The notes: generated from the sequence alone by a model not told the origin. A DNA stretch of 64,000 nucleotides from Paraburkholderia youngii (GCF_013366925.1 NZ_JAALDK010000001.1:6446001-6510000); one strand, 5' to 3'. Numbered from the stretch's first letter, positions 36,310-45,362 are shown. A program made the numbers and translations.

Positions 36310-37452
36310 TCAGAAGTCGATCAGCTCGACGATGCGACGGACCATGTCGTCGCTGAGCGCCGGGTAGATCGGCAGGCACAGCACCTTGCGCGCGGCCTCC
36401 GTTGCGACAGGCAGGTTGTCGCGGCTTGCGGACGGCAGCCCGCGGTACATCGGGAATTCCGAAATCAGCGGATGGAAATAGCGGCGCGCGTACACGTCGT
36501 AGGCGCGCAGCTTCTGGTACAGCGCATCGCGGTCGAGCGGATAGTCTTCGTCGACGAGGATCGCGAAATACGCGTGGTTCGCGACGGTCTGGCCACCGAG
36601 CGGCACGCAGCGGATGCCGCGCACGTCAGCGAGCAGCGTGCGGTACAGCGCGTCGATCTTGCGGCGGCGGGCGAGTGCGCCGTCGATGTGCTGCAACTGC
36701 AACATCCCGAACGCGGCGTTGATTTCGCTCATCTTGCCGTTGATGCCGGGCGCGACGACCGTGACTTCATCGACGAAACCGAAGTTCTTCAGATGGTCGA
36801 TCCGCTGCTTGGTCTTCGCATCGGGGCAGATGATCGCGCCGCCTTCGAACGTGTTGAAGACCTTCGTTGCGTGGAAGCTCAGCACCGACAGGTCGCCGTG
36901 CGCAAGCACGCTGCCGTCGGCGTTCTGCACGCCGAACGCGTGCGCCGCGTCGTAGATCACGCGCAGGTTGTAGTTGTCGGCGATCTTCTGGATTGCGTCG
37001 ACGTCGCACGGATTGCCGTAGCAATGCACGGGCATGATCGCGGTGGTCTGCGGCGTGATCGCCGCCTCGATGCGTGCGGGGTCGAGATTGAGCGTGCCGG
37101 GCGCGACGTCGACGAATACCGGTTTGATGCCGTTCCACAGCAGCGAATGGGCGGTCGCGACGAACGAGTACGGCGTCGTGATCACCTCGCCGGTAATGCG
37201 CAGCGCCTGCAATGCGGTGACGAGCGCGAGTGTGCCGTTCGCGAACAGCGACAGGTACGGCACGCCGAGATAGTCGCACAGCGCACGCTCGAACTGCTGG
37301 TGGAACGGGCCGCCGTTCGTCAGCGTGCGGCTCTCCCAGATCTTCTCGAGATACGGGAGGAACTCCTCGAGCGGCGGCAGGTGCGGTTGCGTGACGTAGA
37401 TGCGTTCGTGTGGCAGTTGCGCGACGGACGACGCGGGCAGGCTGGCGGTCAT
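36310..37452 (-). CDS. DegT/DnrJ/EryC1-family sugar aminotransferase
   Basis: PLP enzyme that transaminates a keto nucleotide sugar. The 380 residues include ANGTLALVTALQALRITGEV, TTPYSFVATAHSLLWNGIKP, Asp168 in VIYDAAHAFG and the PLP lysine Lys197 in SFHATKVFNTFEGGA. This pattern is typical of VioA/FdtB/DesV-type enzymes making 3- or 4-amino-dideoxyhexoses. It lies in the same direction as, and 30 bases downstream of, the GT41 gene, and converges on the acyltransferase. Together they could make an acylated amino-dideoxy sugar for flagellin. Confidence 0.92.
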   Translation of the reverse strand: MTASLPASSVAQLPHERIYVTQPHLPPLEEFLPYLEKIWESRTLTNGGPFHQQFERALCDYLGVPYLSLFANGTLALVTALQALRITGEVITTPYSFVATAHSLLWNGIKPVFVDVAPGTLNLDPARIEAAITPQTTAIMPVHCYGNPCDVDAIQKIADNYNLRVIYDAAHAFGVQNADGSVLAHGDLSVLSFHATKVFNTFEGGAIICPDAKTKQRIDHLKNFGFVDEVTVVAPGINGKMSEINAAFGMLQLQHIDGALARRRKIDALYRTLLADVRGIRCVPLGGQTVANHAYFAILVDEDYPLDRDALYQKLRAYDVYARRYFHPLISEFPMYRGLPSASRDNLPVATEAARKVLCLPIYPALSDDMVRRIVELIDF

Positions 37453-37482
37453 GATGGTCTCTCTCTCGATAACGCGCGGCGT

Positions 37483-39834
37483 TCAGGCGTCGGCCGCGGC
37501 CGGTGCGGTCGCCACGTCGTCGAACAGCGGCGTGTCGAATGCGGTGACGGGCTCTCCGGCACACCAGCGGGTCCACATCGTGCGCAGCGCCGACGACAGC
37601 CCGGCCGCGACGACGGCCGGCCGGAACGCGGCGGATTCCCCGCAACGTGCGCGCATGCCCATGCGCAGGGTTTGCAACGCGGCGGTGTCGCGGCCGAGCG
37701 CCAGCGCCTTTGCGACGAAATCGTCTTCGTCCGTCGCGATGTACGCGTCGAGTCCGACGTGCTGCAGCCAGCCCGCGCTGCCACGCCCGGCCATCGTCGC
37801 GCCGGGGATCGTCACGGTCGGTACGCCCATCCATAGCCCGTTCAGCGTGGTCGTCGAACCCGTATACGGGAACGTGTCAAGACAGAGATCGACGCCGTGA
37901 TGCTGTTGCATGTAGACCGGAATGTTCGAGCGCCGGTGGAATGTCAGACGGCCGACATCGATGCCCGCCGCGGCGAACCATTGGGTCAGGGTGCGCTGGT
38001 CGCCGGCGTTGCCGATTGCGCCGAGCGCCATGCGGGCGGTCGGATCTGCGTCCAGTACGCGCGCCCAGACCTCGATTACGTGCGGGCTCAGCTTGTTCAG
38101 GCGGTTGAAGCTACCGTAAGTCGTATAGCCGTTGTGCAGTGCCGGCAGCAGGTTGACCGGCGGGCAGTTGGGCGGCGGCATGAACGGCGCGATCGCCGGC
38201 AGCCGGACGATCTGTTCGACGAACTGGTCGTCGAATGCGCCGTGCGGCGCGACGAAGCGATCCGACAGGTAATAGTCCATCTCGGCGAGACCGGTCGTGG
38301 CAGGATAGCCGATCCATGACGCCTGCACCGGCGCCGCGCGTTGCGCCAGCGCGACGAGCCGGTTGCGACCGGTATGGCCCGATAGGTCGATCACGATGTC
38401 GAGCCGGTCATTGCGCAGGCGTTCCAGGAAGGCTTGGTCGCTCATGCCGGCGACGTTGCGCCAGCACGTCGCGTGGGCCTTGAAACGATCGGAGGTTGCA
38501 TCTTCCTCGACGTGATTGTGATAAAAGTGCATTGCGATGCCGGTGTCTGCTGCGAGATGCTCGATCACGGGCACAGCGTAGGAGGCGACTGCGTGGTTGA
38601 ACAGGTCGCCCGACACGAAACCGACACGCAGCTGGCGCGCAGGGTCGCGCGGATTCGAGAACGCGGCCGTGCGCTTGCGCTTGTGGTTGTCGTAACGCTG
38701 GCCGAACTTGCGGTGTTCCGCGACGAGCGTCTGCGGATCGAAGTCGCTGCTGTGCGCGATGCAGAAGAGCATGCTGCTGTGGGTCACGCTGTCGGTCGGG
38801 TCGATTTCGATCGCCCGCCGCAGCCAACCGAGCGCCTCCTGTGTCGCACCCTGTTCGAGTAGCACGAATCCTAGTGTGCCGTTCGGGGCGGCAAGGCCGG
38901 GTGCGAGTTCGACCGCACGCCGGCAGGCGGCGATCGCTTCGTCCGGGCGACGCAGCGCGAAAAGGACGAGACCGTGGATCCGTAACCCCTCCGGATGGTC
39001 GGGCCGGAGCTCGAGCAGGCGCCGGCACTGTTCGTCGGCTTCCGCGAGACGGCTCATCACCCGCAGAGTATCGGCAAGCAAGATGCGCGTGAGTACTTCG
39101 TCCGGCAACAATTCGACCGTGCGCAGACCGGCGTCGATCATCTCCGCATAACGACCGTCCTTGTGCAAGGATGCGGACAACGCGCGCCAGCATGCGCCGT
39201 CGTCCGGATAATCGGCGGCAAGCCGTTGCGCAAGCGTAGTGGCTTCCGCGTACTTGCCTTTGCCGAAAAGCGCCGCGTGCTTCTGGAGCAGATTCTGGTG
39301 GGCTCGGTGCACCGGTTTGCCGGCGTTCTCGCGCACTACCGCAGTGGCGGCGGTTCCCTTGATGATCGCCGCCTCGACGTCACCGCGGACTACAGTTGCA
39401 ACCGCTGCGGTCGGGAGCACCGAGTCGGGCATCGCCATTTGTGCGATCAGCCCGTCGAGTGCGGGGCCGCGCACGCCGCGCTGCTGCGCGAGCTCGACGG
39501 CGATCCACGCCGCGGGCGTTTGCCCGCTGCGATGCAGCGCATGAATGTAGCTGACCCAGTAGTAGCCGTTGTCCGGGCTCGCGCCGATGGCGGCTTCGAA
39601 ATGCGGCACCGCGTCGGCCGGTTGGCCCGTATCGACCATCAGCACTGCGAGGTTGTAATGCGCATCGCCATGCGCGGGCACCGCGTCGAGGATGGCCTCG
39701 TACAGCGCCCGGGCGTCGTCGAACGCGCCGCTGCGCTGGCGCTCGAGCGCATTGTCCATGACGAGCGCAATGTCCTGCGCAAGCTGCTGTTCAGGCGTGA
39801 GCGCGGCGGAGGCGGGCAGTTCGGTCGAGAACAT
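37483..39834 (-). CDS. TPR-GT41 (O-GlcNAc-transferase-like) protein glycosyltransferase
   Basis: 783 residues. Tetratricopeptide repeats occupy about 1-365 (for example AHYNLAVLMVDTGQPADAVP). The GT41 catalytic region spans about 380-770, with DLSGHTGRNRL, QASWIGYPATTGL, YTTYGSFNRLNKLS and LDTFPYTGSTTTLNGLW. This is the SPINDLY/OGT architecture, in which the repeats hold the protein acceptor and the C-terminus binds the nucleotide sugar. It sits directly downstream of fliC-fliD-fliT, so flagellin is the likely acceptor. I recall that in B. cenocepacia a transferase beside fliC decorates flagellin with an acylated 4-amino-4,6-dideoxyglucose. Donor specificity is inferred only. Confidence 0.9.
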   Translation of the reverse strand: MFSTELPASAALTPEQQLAQDIALVMDNALERQRSGAFDDARALYEAILDAVPAHGDAHYNLAVLMVDTGQPADAVPHFEAAIGASPDNGYYWVSYIHALHRSGQTPAAWIAVELAQQRGVRGPALDGLIAQMAMPDSVLPTAAVATVVRGDVEAAIIKGTAATAVVRENAGKPVHRAHQNLLQKHAALFGKGKYAEATTLAQRLAADYPDDGACWRALSASLHKDGRYAEMIDAGLRTVELLPDEVLTRILLADTLRVMSRLAEADEQCRRLLELRPDHPEGLRIHGLVLFALRRPDEAIAACRRAVELAPGLAAPNGTLGFVLLEQGATQEALGWLRRAIEIDPTDSVTHSSMLFCIAHSSDFDPQTLVAEHRKFGQRYDNHKRKRTAAFSNPRDPARQLRVGFVSGDLFNHAVASYAVPVIEHLAADTGIAMHFYHNHVEEDATSDRFKAHATCWRNVAGMSDQAFLERLRNDRLDIVIDLSGHTGRNRLVALAQRAAPVQASWIGYPATTGLAEMDYYLSDRFVAPHGAFDDQFVEQIVRLPAIAPFMPPPNCPPVNLLPALHNGYTTYGSFNRLNKLSPHVIEVWARVLDADPTARMALGAIGNAGDQRTLTQWFAAAGIDVGRLTFHRRSNIPVYMQQHHGVDLCLDTFPYTGSTTTLNGLWMGVPTVTIPGATMAGRGSAGWLQHVGLDAYIATDEDDFVAKALALGRDTAALQTLRMGMRARCGESAAFRPAVVAAGLSSALRTMWTRWCAGEPVTAFDTPLFDDVATAPAAADA

Positions 39835-39975
39835 GATGAGATCTGCGGAAAGTCGGTCGATACCATTATCGTTAGCGTGCCGTCGCGCCGATCCCGCGAG
39901 GTGACGGGAAAAGCCCGGTCAGTTTGGCCGATTGACCGGTTGGCCTAGGCCGGGGCGGTGCGGCCGGCAGCGCCC

Positions 39976-40002
39976 AAAAAAAACGCCCGCACGAGGCGGG
40001 CG
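39976..40002 (-). terminator. Terminator after fliT
   Basis: CGCCCGC/GCGGGCG (39984-39990 with 39996-40002) with the A run at 39976-39983 reading as a U tract on the minus strand, about 75 bases past the fliT stop. It separates the fliC-fliD-fliT unit from the GT41 gene. Confidence 0.88.
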
Positions 40003-40075
40003 GGGAGGCGAACGAGCACGCCCTCACATCAGCGCGTAGTTCTTGTTGTCGTGTTGGCGCGCGGCCGGATGCGGA

Positions 40076-40375
40076 TTAGCGGGTCGCGATGCTCTGGTAC
40101 TGACCGACGGCCTGCACGCGGTTCATTGCCGCCTGATACTCGTCGGTCAGCTCCTGCTGCGCGCGTTGCGCGTCGGCGAAGATGCGGCCGTTGCTGGCCT
40201 GTATGCGGCGGATCGCGGCGATGCCAACGGGCGGCTGGTCGGCCGAGAGCAGGGCGACGAGCGACCCGCGCGCATCGACGAGGCGCACCGCCTCGGCCCA
40301 GTCGGCCATCGCGGCCGCATGTTCGATCGCGTCGGTGAACGCGTCGATCTGCGCAATCAGTTCGGTCGGTTCCAT
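40076..40375 (-). CDS. fliT: Flagellar chaperone FliT
   Basis: 99-residue, wholly helical protein (MEPTELIAQIDAFTDAIEHA, with heptad-like patterns throughout) located 25 bases after fliD, where FliT belongs. FliT is the export chaperone of the filament cap FliD and, in enteric bacteria, binds FlhC to dampen flagellar gene expression. Sequence conservation in this family is low, so position and length carry much of the call. Confidence 0.75.
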   Translation of the reverse strand: MEPTELIAQIDAFTDAIEHAAAMADWAEAVRLVDARGSLVALLSADQPPVGIAAIRRIQASNGRIFADAQRAQQELTDEYQAAMNRVQAVGQYQSIATR

Positions 40376-40400
40376 CTGGGCTCTCCTGTCTGGCTAGCCG

Positions 40401-41909
40401 TCAGCTCTTGTTGGTCGACATCGCGCCGGCGCTGTTCGCGCCGCCGAACAGCTGGGTCAGGTATTGCGAGTTGCTGTTCATCGTCGCCATCAGCGTATTG
40501 AGCGCGGTGAACTGCGCCTGGTACTGGCTCGTCAGCTGTGCTGCGTAGTTCGACAGGGTCGTCTGCTGCTGGGCGACGTTGTTCAGATCGTTGCTCAGTG
40601 CGGTCGTGCGCGCGGCGATCAGTCCGTTCGTCTGCGTGTAGTTCGTGATGTTCGTCGTCAACTGCTCGCCGATCCCGTTCGTCGAGTTGAACAGCGACGC
40701 GACACCGGTCGGATTGTTCTGCAGCGCGCCGTTGAGCGCCGTGTTGTCCACCTGCAGCGTGCCGTCGGCTTGCAGCGAGACGCCGATCGACGCGAGGTTG
40801 ACCGTCGAGCCGTTGCCGTTCACGCCGCTCGCGACGATCGACGCGAGCGCGTTCTTGATCGTGTTCAGCGTCGAGTCGCCGAGCAGCGGGCCTTGCGACG
40901 ACGCGCCGGACGTGAAGCTCGACAGCGAGCCCATCGTCGTGACAAGCGTGTTGTAGAGCGTCGCGAAGTTGTTGATCGCGGCGGCCTGGGATTTCGTGTC
41001 GGTGGCGACCGTCAACGTTTGCGGCTGCGTTGCGCTGACAGCGGCGCTGGTCAGGTACAGCGTGACGCCGGTGATCGCGCTCGTCACGGTGTTGCTCGCG
41101 CTCGTGCCGGCGATCCCGTTGATCGTGAACGCGGCGTCCTGCGCGGCCGTGCTCTGTTTCCAGGCGGCGCCGCTGTTCGCGGACGTGAACGTCGACTGCC
41201 CACCCGTCGTGCTGCCCGTCGACGTGACGCCGAGGCTCGACAGGCCTTGGTCGCCCGCGACGTTGCTGAGCGCAACGCTGATCGTGTTCGCCGCGCCAGT
41301 CGGCGTCGAGCTGAGCACGAGGTGCGCGCCGTCGCTGCCGTTGACGACCGAGGCGACGATGCCGGGGTTGCCGGTCGTGTTGTTGATCGCGGCGGCGATG
41401 CCCGAGAGCGTGTTGTTCGCGCTGTTCACGTCGACCGTGAACGACTGGCTGCCGAGCGACAGCGTCATCGTGCCGGTGCCGAGCGCGGTCGATGCACCGA
41501 ACGCGGACGACGACAGCGACTGCGACGTCGCAATCTGCGTGACACCGACGGAATAACTGCCGGCCACTGCGCCCGCGCCCGCGGTCGCGGTAAGGCCGGT
41601 GCCGCTCGCGGTCGCGCTGAAGGTGTTCTGCAGCGAGCCGTTCGACAGCGTCGTGAGGCTGGCCTGCAGTGCGCTCAGCGCCGCCGACAGCGCGCCGTAC
41701 GCGGAAATCTGGGTGTTGTCGCTGCTTTGCTGTGCGGTAAGCGCGGCGGCCTGGCCGGCGGTTTTCGCATTGACGAGTGCCGTCACGAGCGAGTTGACGT
41801 CCATCGACGAGTTGCCGGTCGAACCGCTGATGATCGATTGGGCAGCCTGCTGCAGCTGGCTGTTGGCCGAATTGTTGGCGGCTGTGACGGCGGAATTGAT
41901 CGTCGACAT
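40401..41909 (-). CDS. fliD: Flagellar filament cap protein FliD
   Basis: 502-residue hook-associated protein 2, which caps the growing filament and folds flagellin onto its tip. The N-terminus (SSMDVNSLVTALVNAKTAGQ then a Gln/Ser/Ala-rich coil) and the C-terminal coil (QQQTTLSNYAAQLTSQYQAQ, FTALNTLMATMNSNSQYLTQ) are typical. The Ser/Thr/Ala-rich middle is the variable exposed domain. It lies downstream of fliC, with a strong hairpin in the 132-base gap. Confidence 0.95.
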   Translation of the reverse strand: MSTINSAVTAANNSANSQLQQAAQSIISGSTGNSSMDVNSLVTALVNAKTAGQAAALTAQQSSDNTQISAYGALSAALSALQASLTTLSNGSLQNTFSATASGTGLTATAGAGAVAGSYSVGVTQIATSQSLSSSAFGASTALGTGTMTLSLGSQSFTVDVNSANNTLSGIAAAINNTTGNPGIVASVVNGSDGAHLVLSSTPTGAANTISVALSNVAGDQGLSSLGVTSTGSTTGGQSTFTSANSGAAWKQSTAAQDAAFTINGIAGTSASNTVTSAITGVTLYLTSAAVSATQPQTLTVATDTKSQAAAINNFATLYNTLVTTMGSLSSFTSGASSQGPLLGDSTLNTIKNALASIVASGVNGNGSTVNLASIGVSLQADGTLQVDNTALNGALQNNPTGVASLFNSTNGIGEQLTTNITNYTQTNGLIAARTTALSNDLNNVAQQQTTLSNYAAQLTSQYQAQFTALNTLMATMNSNSQYLTQLFGGANSAGAMSTNKS

Positions 41910-41994
41910 TGTAGTGCTCCGTGCGGCGGATGATCCGTGGAATTCTGGGTGAGGACCTGGCGGCGAGGCAACGCCCCGCGCGCCAGGTGCCTGC

Positions 41995-42025
41995 GGCCGG
42001 GCCGCGCATTACGCGGGGCCCGGCC
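41995..42025 (-). other. Strong hairpin between fliC and fliD
   Basis: GGCCGGGCC (41995-42003) pairs with GGCCCGGCC (42017-42025), extended inward by GCG/CGC. No U tract follows on either strand, so it is more likely an attenuator or a 3'-end stabiliser of fliC mRNA than a full terminator. Confidence 0.6.
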
Positions 42026-42041
42026 GTGGGCTGCTACGCGA

Positions 42042-43199
42042 TTACTGCAGGAGCTTCAGGACCTGCTGCGGCAGCGAGTTCGCCTGTGCGAGAACCGAGA
42101 TGCCTGCTTGCTGCAGCACCTGGTTCTTCGACATGTTCGCGGTTTCCTGCGCGAAGTTCGCGTCGGTGATCTGCGACTGTGCCGACGACAGGTCGGTCGA
42201 TTCTGCCTGCTGCGCCGTGGCGATTGCCGTGAAACGGTTTTGTGCCGCGCCGAGTGCCGCCTGCAAGTTGTTCACCGTCTGCAGCGCGTTGTCGATCGAG
42301 ACCATCGCGACGTTCGCACCGCTGACCGTGCTGATGTCGAGGCTCGACACCGTTGCCGGCTTGTTGACGGCGTTGATCTGTGCAACGGCGTTCGCGATCG
42401 CGGTGAGCGACGCTGCCGACATGCTGCTGCTGGTTGCGCTCGCGCTGATCGCGATCTGTGTGACGGTCGCGCCGTTAGATGCGGCAGCGGTCGACGTCGT
42501 GAAGATCGCCGATGCCGTTACGCCCGTGATCGCCGTGCCGTTCTGGTCGGTGAACGTGAAACCGCCCTTGCCGTCCGACGTCACGTTGACTGCCGTGATC
42601 ACTGCGCCCGACGACGTGTACTTGCCGGTGCTATCGAGGCTCAGGCCCGTGATCGTGCCGACCGTCTGGCCGTTCTGAACGACGCCGCCGCCGATCTGCG
42701 CCGCCGACATGCTTTGGCTCAGGTCCAGCGAGATCGTCTGGCCGACGTTCGCGCCGACCTGGAACGACACGATGCCTGCGTTGCCGTTCAGGATGTTCGT
42801 GCCGTTGTACGTCGTTTGAGACGCGATACGGTTAACTTCCTGGACCTGCTGCGCGACTTCCTGCTGCAGTGCTGCCTGGTCGGTCGTGGACATCGTGCCC
42901 GTCGACGCCTGGACGGCCAGTTGGCGGATACGCTGCAGGCTGTTCGTCAGCGACGACAGTGCGCTCGAAGCCGTCTGGATCATCGACACGCCGTCGTTGG
43001 CGTTCGACACGCCCTGATTCAGACCGTTGATCTGGGTCTGCATCCGGGTCGAGATCGCGAGGCCTGCTGCGTCGTCCGCTGCGCTGTTGATGCGCTTGCC
43101 CGACGACAGGCGCGTGATTGCCTGCGACAGGGCGTTTTGCGAGCCGTTGAGGTTCTGCTGTGCAACCAGCGAGTTGATGTTGCTGTTAATTCCGAGCAT
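42042..43199 (-). CDS. fliC: Flagellin
   Basis: Filament subunit, 385 residues from the ATG giving MLGINSNINSLVAQQNLNGS (AGGAG 7 bases upstream). An upstream in-frame extension to 43322 runs across the promoter and is not translated. The conserved D0/D1 ends are complete: TRLSSGKRINSAADDAAGLA at the start, and ETANMSKNQVLQQAGISVLA then LPQQVLKLLQ at the end. The Thr/Ser/Ala-rich middle (about 175-290) is the exposed domain and offers many O-glycosylation sites. A sigma-28 promoter lies 90-116 bases upstream. It is secreted by the flagellar export apparatus, without a Sec signal. Confidence 0.97.
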   Translation of the reverse strand: MLGINSNINSLVAQQNLNGSQNALSQAITRLSSGKRINSAADDAAGLAISTRMQTQINGLNQGVSNANDGVSMIQTASSALSSLTNSLQRIRQLAVQASTGTMSTTDQAALQQEVAQQVQEVNRIASQTTYNGTNILNGNAGIVSFQVGANVGQTISLDLSQSMSAAQIGGGVVQNGQTVGTITGLSLDSTGKYTSSGAVITAVNVTSDGKGGFTFTDQNGTAITGVTASAIFTTSTAAASNGATVTQIAISASATSSSMSAASLTAIANAVAQINAVNKPATVSSLDISTVSGANVAMVSIDNALQTVNNLQAALGAAQNRFTAIATAQQAESTDLSSAQSQITDANFAQETANMSKNQVLQQAGISVLAQANSLPQQVLKLLQ

Positions 43200-43724
43200 G
43201 GAAAATCTCCTGTTTGAGCCGAAAGCCCTGGAAAGCCGTTTTGGCGTCGGCGGAAGCACTCGTTCATTGCTGGCCGCCTCAGAGCAGGATTTCGGCGCAC
43301 CAAAACAAAACTTGAGGGGCACGTGGAGATTCGGCCCGATTTTTTATCCTTCTTTGTCATTTCAGACGGGCCCGGCGTGACGCCGGATTAAACGGGGGCA
43401 GGAACCAGCCCCCAACACGCAGTCGCGACGCTGCGCATATACGACCGACAAAAGGGTGGTTTTATCTGTAATTCCCTGCTATGATGAACGGCTGAATTGA
43501 GATTTTCTGTCACGCCTTTGCCGGTTTCGGCATGTCTGCTGGCAGTCAAAACGCGGCGCTGCACCCGGTTGGTTGTGGAGCGTACTCGCGGTGCTTTCTG
43601 CCTCTCTTTTCCGGCCTCCGAGGCCGTATTTCCGCTCGTTTCGCCTGTTGTGGGGACGCTCGGATGGCCGGTGCGTGGCGCTTGGCCGCTACGTTTTTGA
43701 CCGTTTAAGCAATTTAGGAACGAC
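43200..43724. other. Divergent fliC-rpsU intergenic region
   Basis: 525 bases. The minus-strand half holds the fliC leader and sigma-28 promoter (43289-43315). A hairpin GGGGGC/GCCCCC spans about 43393-43412. TATGAT at 43480-43485 is a possible -10 for rpsU on the plus strand, but I see no good -35. No gene is evident. Confidence 0.55.
43289..43315 (-). promoter_or_regulatory. Sigma-28 (FliA) promoter of fliC
   Basis: On the minus strand TCAAGTTT (43315-43308), an 11-base spacer and GCCGAAAT (43296-43289), close to the FliA consensus TAAAGTTT-N11-GCCGATAA. Spacing to the fliC ATG gives a leader of about 80 bases. Confidence 0.85.
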
Positions 43725-43937
43725 ATGACGACGATACTTCTGAAGGAAAACGAGCCGTTCGAAGTGGCAATTCGCCGCTTTCGTCGCGCAATCGAAAAGA
43801 ACGGCCTGATCGCTGAACTGCGTGAGCGCCAGTCGTACGAAAAGCCGACCACGGCTCGCAAGCGCAAGAAGGCAGCGGCTGTTAAGCGCCTGCACAAGCG
43901 TCTGCGCAGCCAGATGCTGCCGAAAAAGCTGCACTAA
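43725..43937 (+). CDS. rpsU: 30S ribosomal protein bS21
   Basis: 70-residue basic protein beginning [20 protein letters not shown], with [20 protein letters not shown] at the C-terminus, the standard bS21 sequence. AGGAAC precedes the ATG. It is not followed by yqeY, dnaG or rpoD as in the usual rpsU operon but stands alone between fliC and a hypothetical gene, so it may be one of several bS21 paralogues. Confidence 0.95.
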   Translation: MTTILLKENEPFEVAIRRFRRAIEKNGLIAELRERQSYEKPTTARKRKKAAAVKRLHKRLRSQMLPKKLH

Positions 43938-43958
43938 GCACGCTTTTTACGTACGCCG

Positions 43959-43999
43959 AACGGCGGTGTGAGCTTCGAAAGAAGCCACACCGCCGTTTT
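43959..43999 (+). terminator. Terminator after rpsU
   Basis: A long nested hairpin. AACGGCGGTGTG (43959-43970) pairs with CACACCGCCGTT, enclosing GCTTC-GAAA-GAAGC, and ends in TTTT. Confidence 0.92.
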
Positions 44000-44038
44000 G
44001 CTTTTGCGGCGTCGGATTTGTGCGCCACCGAGCAGCCG

Positions 44039-44464
44039 TTACGCCGCGTTCCTCAGCCGCTCGGCCGACAGTCCGAATTCGCGCGCGATCGAGCCCAGCC
44101 GGTCGTGCCACTCCCATGTGCCGAACACGTCGTGCACGTTTTGCAGGCAACTAAGCAGAGCGATGGTCACCGGGTCATACACGTTGATGCGGGCACGCAG
44201 CAGCGCTTTTTTCAACGCGGCCACACCGACGTCCATGTAAGCGGGCACTTCCGTCGGTGGTTTGCCGATGAAGCGCACGGGCACGCCTTCCATCGCGGTC
44301 ACATAGTCGCGCGGTTTGATCAGGTTACCGACCGGGCAGCCGCCACAATAACCGCGGTAAGCGCCGCCGCCCCTCGGCAGCAACGCAGCGCGTTTCTGTT
44401 CGAACAGATGCGTGACAGACTGATCGTAAATATCCTGATGGGTCAGGAAGCTAAGAGTTTTCAT
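44039..44464 (-). CDS. Conserved hypothetical protein with CGGCP motif
   Basis: 141 residues from the ATG giving MKTLSFLTHQDIYDQSVTHL (GGGAG upstream); the longer frame to 44629 is not convincing. The central GAYRGYCGGCPVGNLI, followed by KPRDYVTAMEGVPVRF, resembles a module I have seen in plasmid- and phage-associated hypothetical proteins (a short Tyr/Gly stretch, Cys/Gly-x-Cys and VGxLI). The C-terminal half is helical, with LLSCLQNVHDVFGTWEWHDR. The two cysteines could bind a metal or form a disulfide. It has no signal peptide. Function unknown. Confidence 0.7.
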   Translation of the reverse strand: MKTLSFLTHQDIYDQSVTHLFEQKRAALLPRGGGAYRGYCGGCPVGNLIKPRDYVTAMEGVPVRFIGKPPTEVPAYMDVGVAALKKALLRARINVYDPVTIALLSCLQNVHDVFGTWEWHDRLGSIAREFGLSAERLRNAA

Positions 44465-44625
44465 GGTTGGTCTCCCGCGTCCGAGGCGGTAGTTATTTGT
44501 TGTTGAACGCGCATCGGTGAGCGCATGGCGACGAGTATCCACCGTGCGCCGTTCGGCGAAGGACCGACTACGAGCATGAAAGGGCGCCAATTCGCGAGTT
44601 TGCGCGTCAGACGGACGCCCCGCCC

Positions 44626-45222
44626 TCACCCCGCCTTACGACGACGCCCCTTATTGCCCAGCGACGCGCATCGCTCTCGGCACATGCAGGTCGTCTCATG
44701 ATCGTTGACCATGCCAACCGCCTGCATGAATGCGTAGCAGATCGTCGACCCGACAAATTTGCAGCCGTAGCGCTTGAGCGCCTTGCTTAGCGCGTCCGAA
44801 ACTTCTGTCGACGCAGGCGCATGCTTATACGAAGCCCATTCGTTCTGAATCGGCGTGTCGTCGACGAATGACCACACGAAGTTCGCGAGCGAGCCGTGTT
44901 CGGCCTGAATCTGCTGGACTGCGCGCGCGTTCTGGATCGCCGCCTCGATTTTGCCGCGATGCCGCACGATGCTCTCATCGGCGACGAGCGCATCCACCTG
45001 CTTCGGCGTAAAGGCCGCGACCTTGCCGATGTCGAAGTCGGCGAAAGCACGACGGTAGCCGGCGCGCTTGTTGAGTATCGTCGACCATGACAAACCGGCC
45101 TGCGCGCCTTCGAGCACTAGCATCTCGAACAGGTGCTGGTCGTCGCGCGAGGGTACACCCCACTCGGTGTCGTGGTACTGTGCGAGCGCTTCGCTCGATA
45201 CCCAGTTGCATCGTTGTGTCAC
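44626..45222 (-). CDS. tag: DNA-3-methyladenine glycosylase I
   Basis: Base-excision enzyme that removes 3-methyladenine from alkylated DNA. From the GTG start (GGGAG upstream; the longer frame to 45312 is Arg-rich read-through) it has 198 residues. Zinc ligands Cys5 and His17 at the N-terminus and the His/Cys pair in DHETTCMC at the C-terminus form the zinc snap. Glu38 matches the 3-methyladenine-recognising glutamate of E. coli Tag. It is divergent from the sugar-kinase-like gene. Confidence 0.95.
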   Translation of the reverse strand: MTQRCNWVSSEALAQYHDTEWGVPSRDDQHLFEMLVLEGAQAGLSWSTILNKRAGYRRAFADFDIGKVAAFTPKQVDALVADESIVRHRGKIEAAIQNARAVQQIQAEHGSLANFVWSFVDDTPIQNEWASYKHAPASTEVSDALSKALKRYGCKFVGSTICYAFMQAVGMVNDHETTCMCRERCASLGNKGRRRKAG

Positions 45223-45362
45223 TGTCGCGCTCCCGCGTGGTCGTATCGATCGCCAGCATAGCGGAAGCGGTGCACGCCGCAAGCTGGCCAATCGGCTAAT
45301 TGCGCGATTCAAACTGACCTGCCACCCTAAGCGTTATTCACCCACGGAACTGATTCGATTCG

